NCBI GenBank assembly: GCA_963589785.1
Contig: CAVAMJ010000021.1
Coordinates: 1 to 21,410 of the forward strand
Direction: 5' to 3'
DNA from: SIG603 sp963589785
GTDB taxonomy: Bacteria; Bacillota; Clostridia; Oscillospirales; Acutalibacteraceae
DNA: 21,410 bases
The translations under genes were made by a program, and so were the position numbers. Below, piece after piece: positions 14,347 through 21,410 of this stretch. The first letter of the stretch is position 1. Every line of letters starts with the position of its first letter. The notes beneath the pieces are model-generated. The model was not told where the DNA came from, did no database searches, and was given only the letters and a program-made list of their open reading frames with translations.

Positions 14347-15096
14347 TCAATCGTGTCTTGTGTCGTCAGAGTAGCACTCGCAAAATCTTGCGGCAAAGGA
14401 CGGCTCTCTCTTGCCCGTGAAAAGGTGAGAGGTGTCTGCGTAGGTTGAAATTCTAAATGATGCAATGCCCTTTCTTCTCTCCTCAGTGTTCACTATTGTG
14501 ACACTGCTCGGTGCGGCACAGAAATTATGCCAAAATATCATCGGTGAACATCCCGTGAGGTGAGAAAGTAAAACTGCTTCAACTCCAAAATGACAGAAAA
14601 ATACCAAGGTGTCGTGATTTGAATTTACCGCATGATAGAAAAGTCCCTCGCTTTTGTCAGCTCTCTCATAGCCGTGCTCCTTTAGAACCTCATCCAAGCC
14701 CGCACATACAGCATCATATTTTGCCTTTACCGGTTTCATGGTTTCGGTTTCATTCCATTTGTTTATGTCGTAGTATTCGGAAACCTTTGTCCAGTCCGAA
14801 GGTAACCAGTCCCAGCAAATGCTGTCTTTGTCGGGGGTGTCGGGGCGTCTGATTATTCCCTCAAACTCACGAAGCCAGTCTTTTTCGATGCCCTCTTTTC
14901 CGAGAAAATCAAGTGTTGGTCTTGCGGTTGCCTTAGCTCTGCCAAGAGGAGATACATATATATCCGAAAAGCCACCGTAATCTTCGTTTAACTTGAGCAT
15001 TCGAGGTACAAGCAGGCTTGCTTCCTTAAAGCCGACTTCTGTCAAGGAATCGTGTTCATAATCGGGATCTGCGTGTCTTACTATAATAAGCTTCAT
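14347..15096 (-). CDS. Histidine phosphatase superfamily protein (phosphoglycerate mutase-like)
   Basis: A 249-residue phosphatase of the PGM/acid-phosphatase clan that uses a phosphohistidine. The N-terminal VRHADPD gives Arg7 and His8 (the nucleophile); the usual RHG is RHA here. SPLGRAKATA and the second histidine region FFCHFGVEAV are present. The ATG at 15096 is preferred over a TTG seven codons earlier because AAAGGCGG precedes it at a proper distance. It is convergent with the citrate transporter across a shared terminator. The substrate is unknown; a sugar phosphate is possible. Confidence 0.88.
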   Translation of the reverse strand: MKLIIVRHADPDYEHDSLTEVGFKEASLLVPRMLKLNEDYGGFSDIYVSPLGRAKATARPTLDFLGKEGIEKDWLREFEGIIRRPDTPDKDSICWDWLPSDWTKVSEYYDINKWNETETMKPVKAKYDAVCAGLDEVLKEHGYERADKSEGLFYHAVNSNHDTLVFFCHFGVEAVLLSHLTGCSPMIFWHNFCAAPSSVTIVNTEERRKGIASFRISTYADTSHLFTGKREPSFAARFCECYSDDTRHD

Positions 15097-15219
15097 AAAA
15101 ATACCGCCTTTTTCCAATAATTTGATAACAGATTAATTGTACAACAAACTTAAGAAAAATGCGAATTTTATTTCTCGGAAAGTAATAGAAAAAATAAATC
15201 GTTAAAAGAAAATTTATCA

Positions 15220-15248
15220 TTGAAAAAACAATACGCTTAATGTATAAT
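15220..15248 (+). promoter_or_regulatory. Promoter of the sugar-phosphate isomerase gene
   Basis: TTGAAA (15220-15225), 17 bases, TATAAT (15243-15248). The predicted start is near 15255, about 70 bases before the ATG. Confidence 0.75.
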
Positions 15249-15324
15249 CTATTGCAATGTTTGAGCCTTTTGAGGGGCGAAAATATTAAAGAAACAACAA
15301 AGAATTCTTAAGGAGAAGTTGACT

Positions 15325-16233
15325 ATGAAATTAGGTATCAGCTGTTACTGCCTTGATAACGCAATGGCAGAGGGAATGTCTATATTTGAGGTTATGGACT
15401 GGGCAAAGGAGCACGACTGCGAGCATATCGAGTTTGTTCCGTTCCACCTCCAGCTTGTAAACGAGGAGACAAAGACACTCAATACCGAGCTTATCGATTC
15501 AGTTCGTGAGTATGCAAAGAAAATAGATCTCGAGATTTCTACATATTCCGTCAATGCAGATTTGCTCAAGACAGACGAGAACGAGAGAAGAGCAGAAATC
15601 GAGAGAGTTAAGCTTCATATCGACGCCGCACACCGCTTAGGGCTCAAGTGGATGCGCCACGATATTGCTTCATTCAGAAGACCGTTTAGCACCAATACAC
15701 CGCAGAACTTCGAAAAGGAGCTTCCGCTCATGATTGAGGGAACAAGAGAGCTTTGTGACTATGCGGCAAAATACGGCATCACAACAACACTCGAGAACCA
15801 CGGATTCTTCTGCAACGGATCTGATCGTTTAGTAAGACTTTTCGAGAATCTCGAAAGACCTGAAATGAAGATGACAATGGATGTAGGAAACTTCCTTTGC
15901 GTAGATGAGTATAATGTCGGAGCAGTTAAGAAGTGTCTGCCGTATGCACAGATTATCCACCTCAAGGACTTCTATATCCGCTCAAAGGATCAGTTGCCGG
16001 GACAGAACGAAATGTTCAACTGCGATAACGGCTCATGGTTTGAGACATTAGGCGGAATGATGCTCAGAGGATCAATTACAGGCCAGGGAGATATGCCAGT
16101 AAGAGAGATCATACATATCATCAAGAATTCTGGATTTGACGGATATGTCTCAATCGAGTTTGAGGGAATGGAGCCGTGCAAGAGAGCAACAGAGATAAGC
16201 CTTGCAATGGCAAGAGCATTCTTTGCAGAGTAA
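15325..16233 (+). CDS. Sugar phosphate isomerase/epimerase (xylose isomerase-like TIM barrel)
   Basis: A 302-residue AP-endonuclease-2/xylose-isomerase-like TIM barrel. Metal-binding acidic and histidine positions can be seen in order: TTLENHG, MDVGNF, IHLKD and SIEFEG. Such proteins isomerise or epimerise sugars, inositol derivatives or hydroxypyruvate, and the substrate cannot be assigned. The ATG at 15325 is chosen over a TTG at 15319 because AAGGAG (15310-15315) is nine bases before it but only three before the TTG. It is a single-gene unit with its own promoter. Repeat module A begins 39 bases after the stop. Confidence 0.88.
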   Translation: MKLGISCYCLDNAMAEGMSIFEVMDWAKEHDCEHIEFVPFHLQLVNEETKTLNTELIDSVREYAKKIDLEISTYSVNADLLKTDENERRAEIERVKLHIDAAHRLGLKWMRHDIASFRRPFSTNTPQNFEKELPLMIEGTRELCDYAAKYGITTTLENHGFFCNGSDRLVRLFENLERPEMKMTMDVGNFLCVDEYNVGAVKKCLPYAQIIHLKDFYIRSKDQLPGQNEMFNCDNGSWFETLGGMMLRGSITGQGDMPVREIIHIIKNSGFDGYVSIEFEGMEPCKRATEISLAMARAFFAE

Positions 16234-16518
16234 GAAAAAGTAAAATAGAGAAATAGAAACAAAGTAAAATACAAAAGTTTTTGCTTCGCTTTTTACAAAA
16301 AGCGAACGGGTGTGGGCAGAGCCCACAAGAGAAAAGCAAAGCAGAATAGAAATAACAAAGGCACGAAGTGCCGATATAAAAAGAGAAAGGCTGTCAAAGT
16401 TAACCAAAAATGCGTTAGCATTTTTAGAACACGAAGTGTTCGTGGTTGGGCTTTGCCAGCCGAATTATTTACAGCGAGAAAAATAAAGAACGCTAAGAAA
16501 GAGTATAGATATATAAAT

Positions 16519-16830
16519 ATAGGCTGATGAGGGGAAATTTAGGAAGCAAAGCGACCGTAATTGACCGAAGAAGCCGAATTGTTCACACAAGGAGAAATAC
16601 AGAACAAAAACTGTATTTCTTCTTTTTAAATATTTGATTTAAAATTGTTAATTTAAAACAACTCCACACTCAACACTCCAAACTCCACACTTTTTCAAAG
16701 GTTGGGCTTTGCCAGCCGAACTATTCGCACAAAGAGAAATAAAGAACAAACAATCTAAAAGACAGGCACGGAAAATACGTCAAGAATGCGAAGCGTTCGC
16801 AGACGGGCATTTTCCGTGCCGTATTATTTT
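16519..16830 (+). repeat. 312-bp direct repeat, copy 2
   Basis: Partner of 5343-5654, same length, 7 differences by eye. In module E, a C-to-T change at 16538 is matched by a G-to-A change at 16560 in the facing arm (AACT/AGTT becomes AATT/AATT). Confidence 0.9.
16591..16627 (+). terminator. Terminator-like hairpin (module C of T4)
   Basis: Same hairpin as 5415-5451: GGAGAAATACAG faces CTGTATTTCTTC, then five T. It probably ends the isomerase transcript. Confidence 0.6.
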
Positions 16831-16893
16831 TACAAAGAAAATACCGAACGCAAAACAGGCTTGAAAATTTAAAAATAGAAAAAGACAAAATCA

Positions 16894-16920
16894 AAAGGGC
16901 AGTCCATCGAACTGCCCTTT
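16894..16920 (-). terminator. Terminator of the dicarboxylate symporter gene
   Basis: AAAGGGCAGT (16894-16903) pairs with ACTGCCCTTT (16911-16920). On the minus strand TTTTGATTTTG follows. It lies 18 bases after the symporter stop. Confidence 0.75.
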
Positions 16921-16938
16921 CATGTTAGTTATACAATA

Positions 16939-18228
16939 TTAGTTTAATGATTTTTCAGCTTTGAGAATGGGTTCTGAATGACTTTTGAAGGACGAGAGTT
17001 TTTCCGTTTCTTCACTCGCTTCATCAGTGAACATATTCTCAGTTCTTGCAATGCAAAGTGTAGAAACAATATCGCCTGTAACGTTGATAGATGTGTCGCC
17101 CATGTCGATGAGACGGTTGATTCCGGCAAGAACTCCGACAATATCGAGCGGAAGACCCATGTTGGAAAGAAGCATGGTTGTCATGACGATTGCACCGCCG
17201 GGGATTCCGGGTGAGCCGACAGAAATGCATGTTGTGAGAAGAATAAGTGTGATCTGCTTTGTTATGCCGAAGTCAACTCCGTAAACCTGTGCAACGAATA
17301 TTGTCGCAATAGCATAGAAGATAACAGCGCCGTTCATGTTAATGGTTGCGCCCAAGGGGAGAGTGAAGCCTGAGAGCTCATCTGAAACACCGAATTCCTC
17401 GTTGCATGTTTTGTTTGAGAGAGGGAGAGTTGCCGAACTGCTTGTGGTGGATAAGGTCATAAGCCAGACGGGAACCATTTTTTTGTAGAACTTTCTGAGC
17501 GGTACCTTTGCGATGAACTTGAGCATGATGCCGTAAATTACAACCAAAACAAGTAGCTGTGAACCGAATACGCAAACGATGAATTTAGCGAGAGGTCCGA
17601 AGATGTCTGTGCCGTACTGACCTGTTACGCATGCCATAAGTGCGCAAACACCGATGGGTGAGAACTTCATGACTAAATCTGTGATTTTGCACATTATGTC
17701 TGAGCCGATAGCGAATGCATGCTTGACCTTTTCTGCTCTGTCACCGAGAACAACAAGAGCAATGCCGAGGAATACGCAGAAAACAATTATCTGCATGAGG
17801 TTTCCTTCTGCCATGGAAGAGATGATGTTGCTTGGGAACATATCGGTAAGGGTGTCTGCTATGGACGGCATAGCCTCCGCTTCATAGGAGCTGTCGAGAA
17901 CAAGAGCCGACATATCAAGTCCCTTGCCCGGCTGCGTGGTGTTTGCGATAAGCAAGCCGACTCCGGCAGCAATGATTGTTGTGATTATATAATAAATAAC
18001 AGTTTTAATTCCTATCTTTTTAAGCTTCGTCATGTCGCTCATGCTTGCTATTCCCGAAACTATCGAGAAGAAAATGAGAGGAACAACATTCATTTTGACG
18101 AGATTTAGGAAAATTGTTCCGATAAAGCTTATAACGGTAATTTTCTCTCCGAAAATTATACCTAAGAGTATTCCGAGTGCGAATCCGATAAAAACCTTAC
18201 CGGTCAATCCGATTTTTACTTTTTTCAT
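16939..18228 (-). CDS. Dicarboxylate/amino acid:cation symporter (DAACS, SDF family)
   Basis: A 429-residue Na+ or H+ coupled symporter of the GltP/DctA/GltPh type, in the membrane. The serine-rich hairpin STTSSSATLPLS, the unwound-helix motif GATINMNGAV, the second hairpin SPGIPGG and the substrate/cation helix INRLIDMGDTSINVTGD are all present. The ATG at 18228 is chosen (AAAGGA upstream) over an upstream start 13 codons earlier. It may carry C4-dicarboxylates or acidic amino acids; sequence alone does not decide. It lies on the same strand as the LysR gene and the dehydrogenase, but a hairpin at 18267-18312 separates it from them. Confidence 0.93.
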   Translation of the reverse strand: MKKVKIGLTGKVFIGFALGILLGIIFGEKITVISFIGTIFLNLVKMNVVPLIFFSIVSGIASMSDMTKLKKIGIKTVIYYIITTIIAAGVGLLIANTTQPGKGLDMSALVLDSSYEAEAMPSIADTLTDMFPSNIISSMAEGNLMQIIVFCVFLGIALVVLGDRAEKVKHAFAIGSDIMCKITDLVMKFSPIGVCALMACVTGQYGTDIFGPLAKFIVCVFGSQLLVLVVIYGIMLKFIAKVPLRKFYKKMVPVWLMTLSTTSSSATLPLSNKTCNEEFGVSDELSGFTLPLGATINMNGAVIFYAIATIFVAQVYGVDFGITKQITLILLTTCISVGSPGIPGGAIVMTTMLLSNMGLPLDIVGVLAGINRLIDMGDTSINVTGDIVSTLCIARTENMFTDEASEETEKLSSFKSHSEPILKAEKSLN

Positions 18229-18266
18229 GGGACAAATTCCTTTCTTTCTGCAATTCAAAAACAACA

Positions 18267-18312
18267 AAAGGCGCTTTTACACACTACTGTCGGGTATGTA
18301 AAAAACGCCTTT
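18267..18312 (-). terminator. Hairpin between the LysR gene and the symporter gene
   Basis: AAAGGCG (18267-18273) and TTTTACA (18275-18281) pair with TGTAAAA (18297-18303) and CGCCTTT (18306-18312). On the minus strand TGTTGTTTTTG follows. It is either the terminator of the LysR operon or an attenuator in the symporter leader, 39 bases before its ATG. Confidence 0.75.
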
Positions 18313-18344
18313 GTTTTTGCTTAATTTATTTTGATTGTGCCTAT

Positions 18345-18373
18345 ATGTTAATATATAAACAAAGAATTGTCTA
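18345..18373 (-). promoter_or_regulatory. Possible symporter promoter
   Basis: On the minus strand TAGACA (18373-18368), 17 bases, TAACAT (18350-18345). The -10 box is weak. If real, the transcript would start near 18338 and include the 18267-18312 hairpin in its leader. Confidence 0.35.
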
Positions 18374-18414
18374 ATACTTTAAACTTATAAAGAATATGCA
18401 TAATTTGTATGAAG

Positions 18415-19305
18415 CTATTCAGAAAACAGGTCAATTGGATTGTTTTTCACGAAATCGAGGAACCTTTTTGCAGTTCCGGGAAGCTCGTATTGCTTTTTCC
18501 ATATAAACGAAACAGTCGAAACCATATTTTCGGAGAGCTCTTTTACGATTAACTTGTCGCTGATGAGCATCTTTTTGCAAGACTCCGGCAAAATTGCAAT
18601 GCCAAGATTTTTCTCTGCTAAAACTATCGCATTCATTAGCGGAGAGAAGCCGCAGACAATGTTGCTTTGAAGCTTTTTTGAGCTGAACCAACCCGAAACC
18701 TCGTTGATTCTCTGCGTGGGAACAAGAAGTTCTTCGTTAGACAGCTCTTCAAGCGAGACAAATCGCCTTTTGTTGTTTGCGATTGGATGATCCTTGTTGA
18801 TGATGACAATCCACTTTTCGTCAAGAATAGGGAATGAGTCAAATTCGTCCGTGTCAAACGGTGCTCTTACAAGTCCTATGTCAAGAAGTCCCTTTTCAAG
18901 TCGCTCGATGACATCGCTCGAGTTTCCCGACCAAAGATTATAATGTACCTTTGGGTATAAATTCTTGAATTCGGAAATCCATTTCGGCAAAAAGATAGTG
19001 CCGACTGTCTCGATGGCGCCGATGTAAAGCGTGCCGCTGACACCGTTTCCCATCTCGGAAATCTGATCCTTAGTTTTCTGCACAAGCCCAAGAATCTGCT
19101 CTGCCTGATGCTTGAGGAAAATTCCTTCGTCTGTAATGTGCAGTCGTTTTTTGTCACGGACAAAAAGCGTGACTCCAAGCTCGTTCTCGAGATTTTGTAA
19201 TTGTCTTGTCAAATGCGGCTGAGCAAGAAAAAGGTCTTGAGCCGCCTTTGTTATGTTCTCATATTCTGCTATTTTTAAAAAGTAAGATAATTCCTTTATA
19301 TCCAT
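18415..19305 (-). CDS. LysR-family transcriptional regulator of the hydroxyacid/carboxylate block
   Basis: LysR-type regulator, 296 residues. The winged helix-turn-helix (about 3-62) contains NITKAAQDLFLAQPHLTRQL, and the effector-binding domain follows, with GTLYIGA near 93-100. The start at 19305 gives a standard LysR N terminus (MDIKELSYFLKIAEYE). No purine-rich ribosome site precedes it; the 19 bases after the dehydrogenase stop are TACACAAGTTTAACACAAT-like, so translation may be weak or coupled to the upstream gene. It is co-transcribed with the dehydrogenase and probably acts on the palindrome at 20310-20336 (inference). Confidence 0.9.
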   Translation of the reverse strand: MDIKELSYFLKIAEYENITKAAQDLFLAQPHLTRQLQNLENELGVTLFVRDKKRLHITDEGIFLKHQAEQILGLVQKTKDQISEMGNGVSGTLYIGAIETVGTIFLPKWISEFKNLYPKVHYNLWSGNSSDVIERLEKGLLDIGLVRAPFDTDEFDSFPILDEKWIVIINKDHPIANNKRRFVSLEELSNEELLVPTQRINEVSGWFSSKKLQSNIVCGFSPLMNAIVLAEKNLGIAILPESCKKMLISDKLIVKELSENMVSTVSFIWKKQYELPGTAKRFLDFVKNNPIDLFSE

Positions 19306-19324
19306 ATTGTGTTAAACTTGTGTA

Positions 19325-20233
19325 TTATTCTGCTATGCCTAAAGCTTCAAAAACATTATCGACAACCACTTTGCCGTTTCTCTCCAAAGCTTCGCGAGTG
19401 CTTCCGCCGATATGAATCGTTCCGATGAAGTTATCAAGACTTAGAAGCGGATTGTCTGTCTTAGGCGGCTGTTCTTCGAATACATCCATGCCTGCCGCTT
19501 TAACTTTTCCGCTGACGAGTGCATCGTAAAGTGCGGGTTCGTCGACTATGCCGCCTCTTGCCGTGTTGATGAGGACAAGGCCCTTTTTGGAGCAGTCGAG
19601 CACGCTCTTATCAATGATGTGTCTTGTGGAGTCGAGAAGCGGAACATGAATGCTGATGAAATCGGATTCAGCGAAAAGCTCCTGTAAGGTCTCTTTTTTC
19701 TCGAAACCAAGCTCACGGCAGCTCTCTTCGCTGAGGAACGGGTCATATACTAAAACTTTTGCTCTGAAAGCTGTTGTCATGATGTTAGCTACAAGACGGG
19801 CAATCTGTCCGCCGCCGACTAAGCCGAGAGTTTTGTCGGAAATCTCATTTCCTTCTGTTTCCGGCATGCCGAAGGTTTTGAATTTGCCTTTTCTGATTCC
19901 ATCATTAATATAAGTGATTTTTCTAGAAACTGCAAGAAGTAATCCGACAGTAAGCTCTGCTACCGACTGTGCGTTGCCGCCGTGAACATTCTTAACAGGT
20001 ATGCCGGCTTCTTCTGCCGCTTTAACATCGATTCGCTCTAAGCCGACGCCGTGCATCTGGATTAGCTTGCAGTTCTTCACTTTGTCTATTATTTCCTTTG
20101 TGCAGTACTGCTGACGAACGATTATCGCATCGATTTCCTCGGGATTGTCTAAATTATCGACAAGTCTAACTTTAGCTTTAAGTCTGTTTACAGCGTTCTC
20201 GCTGATGTGATCGTTTAAATATACTGTTTTCAT
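19325..20233 (-). CDS. D-2-hydroxyacid dehydrogenase family protein
   Basis: NAD(P)-dependent D-2-hydroxyacid dehydrogenase (SerA/hydroxypyruvate reductase superfamily), 302 residues. The Rossmann motif GLVGGGQIA is at 137-145, with Ala in place of the third glycine. Of the catalytic set, Arg226 (TARGG) and His274 (IHIGG) are present. The position that aligns with E. coli SerA Glu269 appears to be Gln255 in DVFEEQPP, with Glu254 next to it. GGAGGT precedes the ATG. It is the first gene before lysR, divergent from the AEC permease, so it probably handles the acid that one of the neighbouring transporters moves. The substrate is unknown. Confidence 0.88.
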   Translation of the reverse strand: MKTVYLNDHISENAVNRLKAKVRLVDNLDNPEEIDAIIVRQQYCTKEIIDKVKNCKLIQMHGVGLERIDVKAAEEAGIPVKNVHGGNAQSVAELTVGLLLAVSRKITYINDGIRKGKFKTFGMPETEGNEISDKTLGLVGGGQIARLVANIMTTAFRAKVLVYDPFLSEESCRELGFEKKETLQELFAESDFISIHVPLLDSTRHIIDKSVLDCSKKGLVLINTARGGIVDEPALYDALVSGKVKAAGMDVFEEQPPKTDNPLLSLDNFIGTIHIGGSTREALERNGKVVVDNVFEALGIAE

Positions 20234-20264
20234 GTGAGTAAACCTCCAAAATTCTGTTGTAACA

Positions 20265-20293
20265 AGAATAATTAAAATGACTTAATACTTCAA
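20265..20293 (-). promoter_or_regulatory. Promoter of the hydroxyacid dehydrogenase-lysR operon
   Basis: On the minus strand TTGAAG (20293-20288), 17 bases, TATTCT (20270-20265). The predicted start near 20258 places the palindrome centre (20323) at about -65. A TGAAGTA half-site overlaps the -35 box, a possible activation site. Confidence 0.6.
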
Positions 20294-20309
20294 ATACTTG
20301 ATTTCTATG

Positions 20310-20336
20310 TACTTCATACCTCTGAGGTATGAAGTA
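20310..20336. promoter_or_regulatory. Perfect 27-bp palindrome, candidate LysR operator
   Basis: TACTTCATACCTC-T-GAGGTATGAAGTA, 13+1+13 without mismatch. Its core ATACC-TCTGA-GGTAT fits T-N11-A and the same ATnCC-N5-GGnAT plan as the cit boxes. Extra half-sites TACTTCA (20286-20292) and TACTTGA (20295-20301) lie on the dehydrogenase side. Confidence 0.8.
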
Positions 20337-20352
20337 TTTGCTATATAGGTAT

Positions 20353-20381
20353 TTTATAAAACCTAAAATCGGTGGTAATAT
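20353..20381 (+). promoter_or_regulatory. Candidate promoter of the AEC permease gene
   Basis: TTTATA (20353-20358), 17 bases, TAATAT (20376-20381). The predicted start near 20388 is again about 65 bases from the palindrome centre. The boxes are weak, so this rests partly on the spacing. Confidence 0.45.
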
Positions 20382-20413
20382 GTCAATCGATACAGAATTA
20401 AGGAGTAAATAAA

Positions 20414-21331
20414 ATGGACTTTATACTCGAAATGTTAAATTTGCAGATCATGCTGTTCATTCTCATGGCGGTAGGTATATTGGTGAAGAAAATCGGAATA
20501 ATCTCGGCATCAAACCGAAAAAGTTTTTCCGATATGCTCATTAATGTAATTTTGCCGTGTAATATCGTAAGCTCGTTTATGAGTGGAATTGAGATTTCAA
20601 GCGACTTGCTGAAAAACTGCGTGCTTGCCGTCGTGCTTTCAGCAGTTATACAGATTTTTGTTACCTATGCTAATAAACTGATTTTCCGAAAAGTGGCAAA
20701 GAACAGAAAAAGCGTAATGTCTTATGGTATGATTTGTTCTAACTCAAGCTTTATAGGTCTGCCAGTTGCCCAGGAGCTATACGGCGATATGGGTGTTCTG
20801 TTCACAAGCGTGTTTCAGATTCCGATACGATTCACAATGTGGACAGCGGGACTATCACTTTTCACTGATATTGACAGAAAATCAGCGTTCAAAAAGCTTG
20901 CAAAGCACCCGTGTATCATAGCGGTTTTTCTGGGATTTTTGTTGATGGTTCTGCCCGTCACATTACCGACCGTGGTTACAAATACAATAAGCTCAATCAG
21001 TAAATGTACAACACCGCTGTCGATGATAGTAATCGGAACAATATTAGCAGACGCAGATATAAAAACAATGTTCTCAAAAGACGTGCTGTACTATTCGTTT
21101 TGGAGACTAATCGGATTGCCGATGATCATATGGCTGATACTCATGCCGTTCCACCTCGATAAATTGCTTGTAAGTATATGCGTGATAATGTCGGGAATGC
21201 CGGCAGGAAGCACAACATCGATTTTGGCGGATAAATACGGAGGAGACTCAATGTTCGCATCGCAGATGACGTTTGTATCGACATTATTTTCGATTGTTAC
21301 AATACCGATTTTAGGAATGATATTGAACTAA
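20414..21331 (+). CDS. AEC family permease (auxin efflux carrier/malate permease-like)
   Basis: A 305-residue membrane protein of the AEC family with about ten hydrophobic segments in two halves. The half-ends carry NSSFIGLPVAQELYGDMG in the middle and SGMPAGSTTSILADKYGGD near the C terminus, both typical. Bacterial members include malate and malonate permeases, so a carboxylate substrate fits the dehydrogenase next door (inference). AAGGAG lies before the ATG. It is divergent from the dehydrogenase across the palindrome. Repeat module A starts 29 bases after its stop. Confidence 0.92.
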   Translation: MDFILEMLNLQIMLFILMAVGILVKKIGIISASNRKSFSDMLINVILPCNIVSSFMSGIEISSDLLKNCVLAVVLSAVIQIFVTYANKLIFRKVAKNRKSVMSYGMICSNSSFIGLPVAQELYGDMGVLFTSVFQIPIRFTMWTAGLSLFTDIDRKSAFKKLAKHPCIIAVFLGFLLMVLPVTLPTVVTNTISSISKCTTPLSMIVIGTILADADIKTMFSKDVLYYSFWRLIGLPMIIWLILMPFHLDKLLVSICVIMSGMPAGSTTSILADKYGGDSMFASQMTFVSTLFSIVTIPILGMILN

Positions 21332-21360
21332 CTAACGAGAGAAAAAAAGAAGAAATACAC

Positions 21361-21410
21361 AAAAGTTTTTGCTTCGCTTTTTACAAAAAGCGAACGGGTG
21401 TGGGCAGAGC
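21361..21410 (+). repeat. Repeat train T5, start of module A (cut by window end)
   Basis: The first 50 of 55 bases of module A, ending in the GTGGGC-AGA-G hairpin. It is in the same orientation and distance class after the AEC permease stop as the other copies. Confidence 0.85.

Larger units (their letters stand above)
16273..16830 (+). repeat. Repeat train T4 (A-L1-B-E-C-half B-D)
   Basis: Module A (16273-16327), then about 32 extra bases not seen in T1 or T2, hairpin L1 (16360-16372), module B (16389-16461), module E (16522-16575), terminator-like C (16591-16627), the B 3' end only (16700-16717) and module D (16765-16820). Relative to T2 the short D between B and E is missing. It starts 39 bases after the isomerase stop, in the sense direction. 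No gene is supported in 16234-16938. Confidence 0.88.

Noticed and set aside
20347..20366. TAGG...CCTA imperfect palindrome beside the 27-bp operator
   Set aside because: The arms are short and AT-rich with mismatches, and it overlaps the predicted AEC promoter; it is not distinguishable from chance.
1..21410. CRISPR array or insertion sequence as explanation of the repeats
   Set aside because: The repeats are long, modular and irregularly spaced with no unique spacers, there are no cas genes, and no transposase or terminal inverted repeats with target duplications were found.

Overview
The window looks like chromosome from a low-to-mid-GC Gram-positive anaerobe, most likely a gut-type member of the Clostridia. 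The basis is strong AGGAGG-like ribosome sites, TTGACA/TATAAT promoters with 17-base spacers, fermentative carboxylate genes, and protein sequences that read as Firmicutes. This placement is inference; no rRNA or marker gene settles it.

Layout. (1) 1-463: a train of intergenic repeat modules, then a promoter. (2) 464-1600: nth (endonuclease III) with a free methionine-R-sulfoxide reductase, a small oxidative-damage pair. (3) 2056-4387: a GH1 enzyme with the phosphate-binding triad of 6-phospho-beta-glucosidases, overlapped by a ROK sugar kinase; together they suggest intracellular phosphorylation and cleavage of beta-glucosides. A nitroreductase follows. (4) 4970-6340: dense repeat modules on both sides of a tRNA-Pro(UGG). 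(5) 6341-14204: a complete citrate-lyase locus. lysR-citXG-citC runs leftward and citD-citE-citF plus a CitMHS-type citrate transporter runs rightward, from a shared control region carrying two ATTCC-N5-GGAAT palindromes. (6) 14347-16233: a histidine phosphatase and a TIM-barrel sugar-phosphate isomerase/epimerase. (7) 16234-16850: another repeat train. (8) 16939-21331: a second organic-acid block (dicarboxylate/amino-acid:cation symporter, LysR regulator, D-2-hydroxyacid dehydrogenase, divergent AEC permease) with a perfect 27-bp palindrome between the divergent genes. The window ends inside another repeat copy.

How it works together. The cit block can import metal-citrate, activate citrate lyase (CitXG makes and attaches the prosthetic group, CitC acetylates it) and split citrate to acetate and oxaloacetate. 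No oxaloacetate decarboxylase is present here. The right-hand block probably moves and oxidises or reduces another carboxylate under its own LysR regulator. In both LysR loci the best palindrome lies about 65 bases from predicted transcription starts, the classical LysR recognition position.

The least ordinary content is the repeat family. A 55-base module A starts 17-39 bases after the stop codon of five different genes, always in the sense direction of that gene. It is followed by a 73-base module B that folds as a three-way junction, has no indels among five copies and shows compensatory base changes, and in several trains by an intrinsic-terminator hairpin. This resembles a mobile or amplified 3'-UTR cassette, comparable in modular logic to streptococcal BOX elements but with different sequence.
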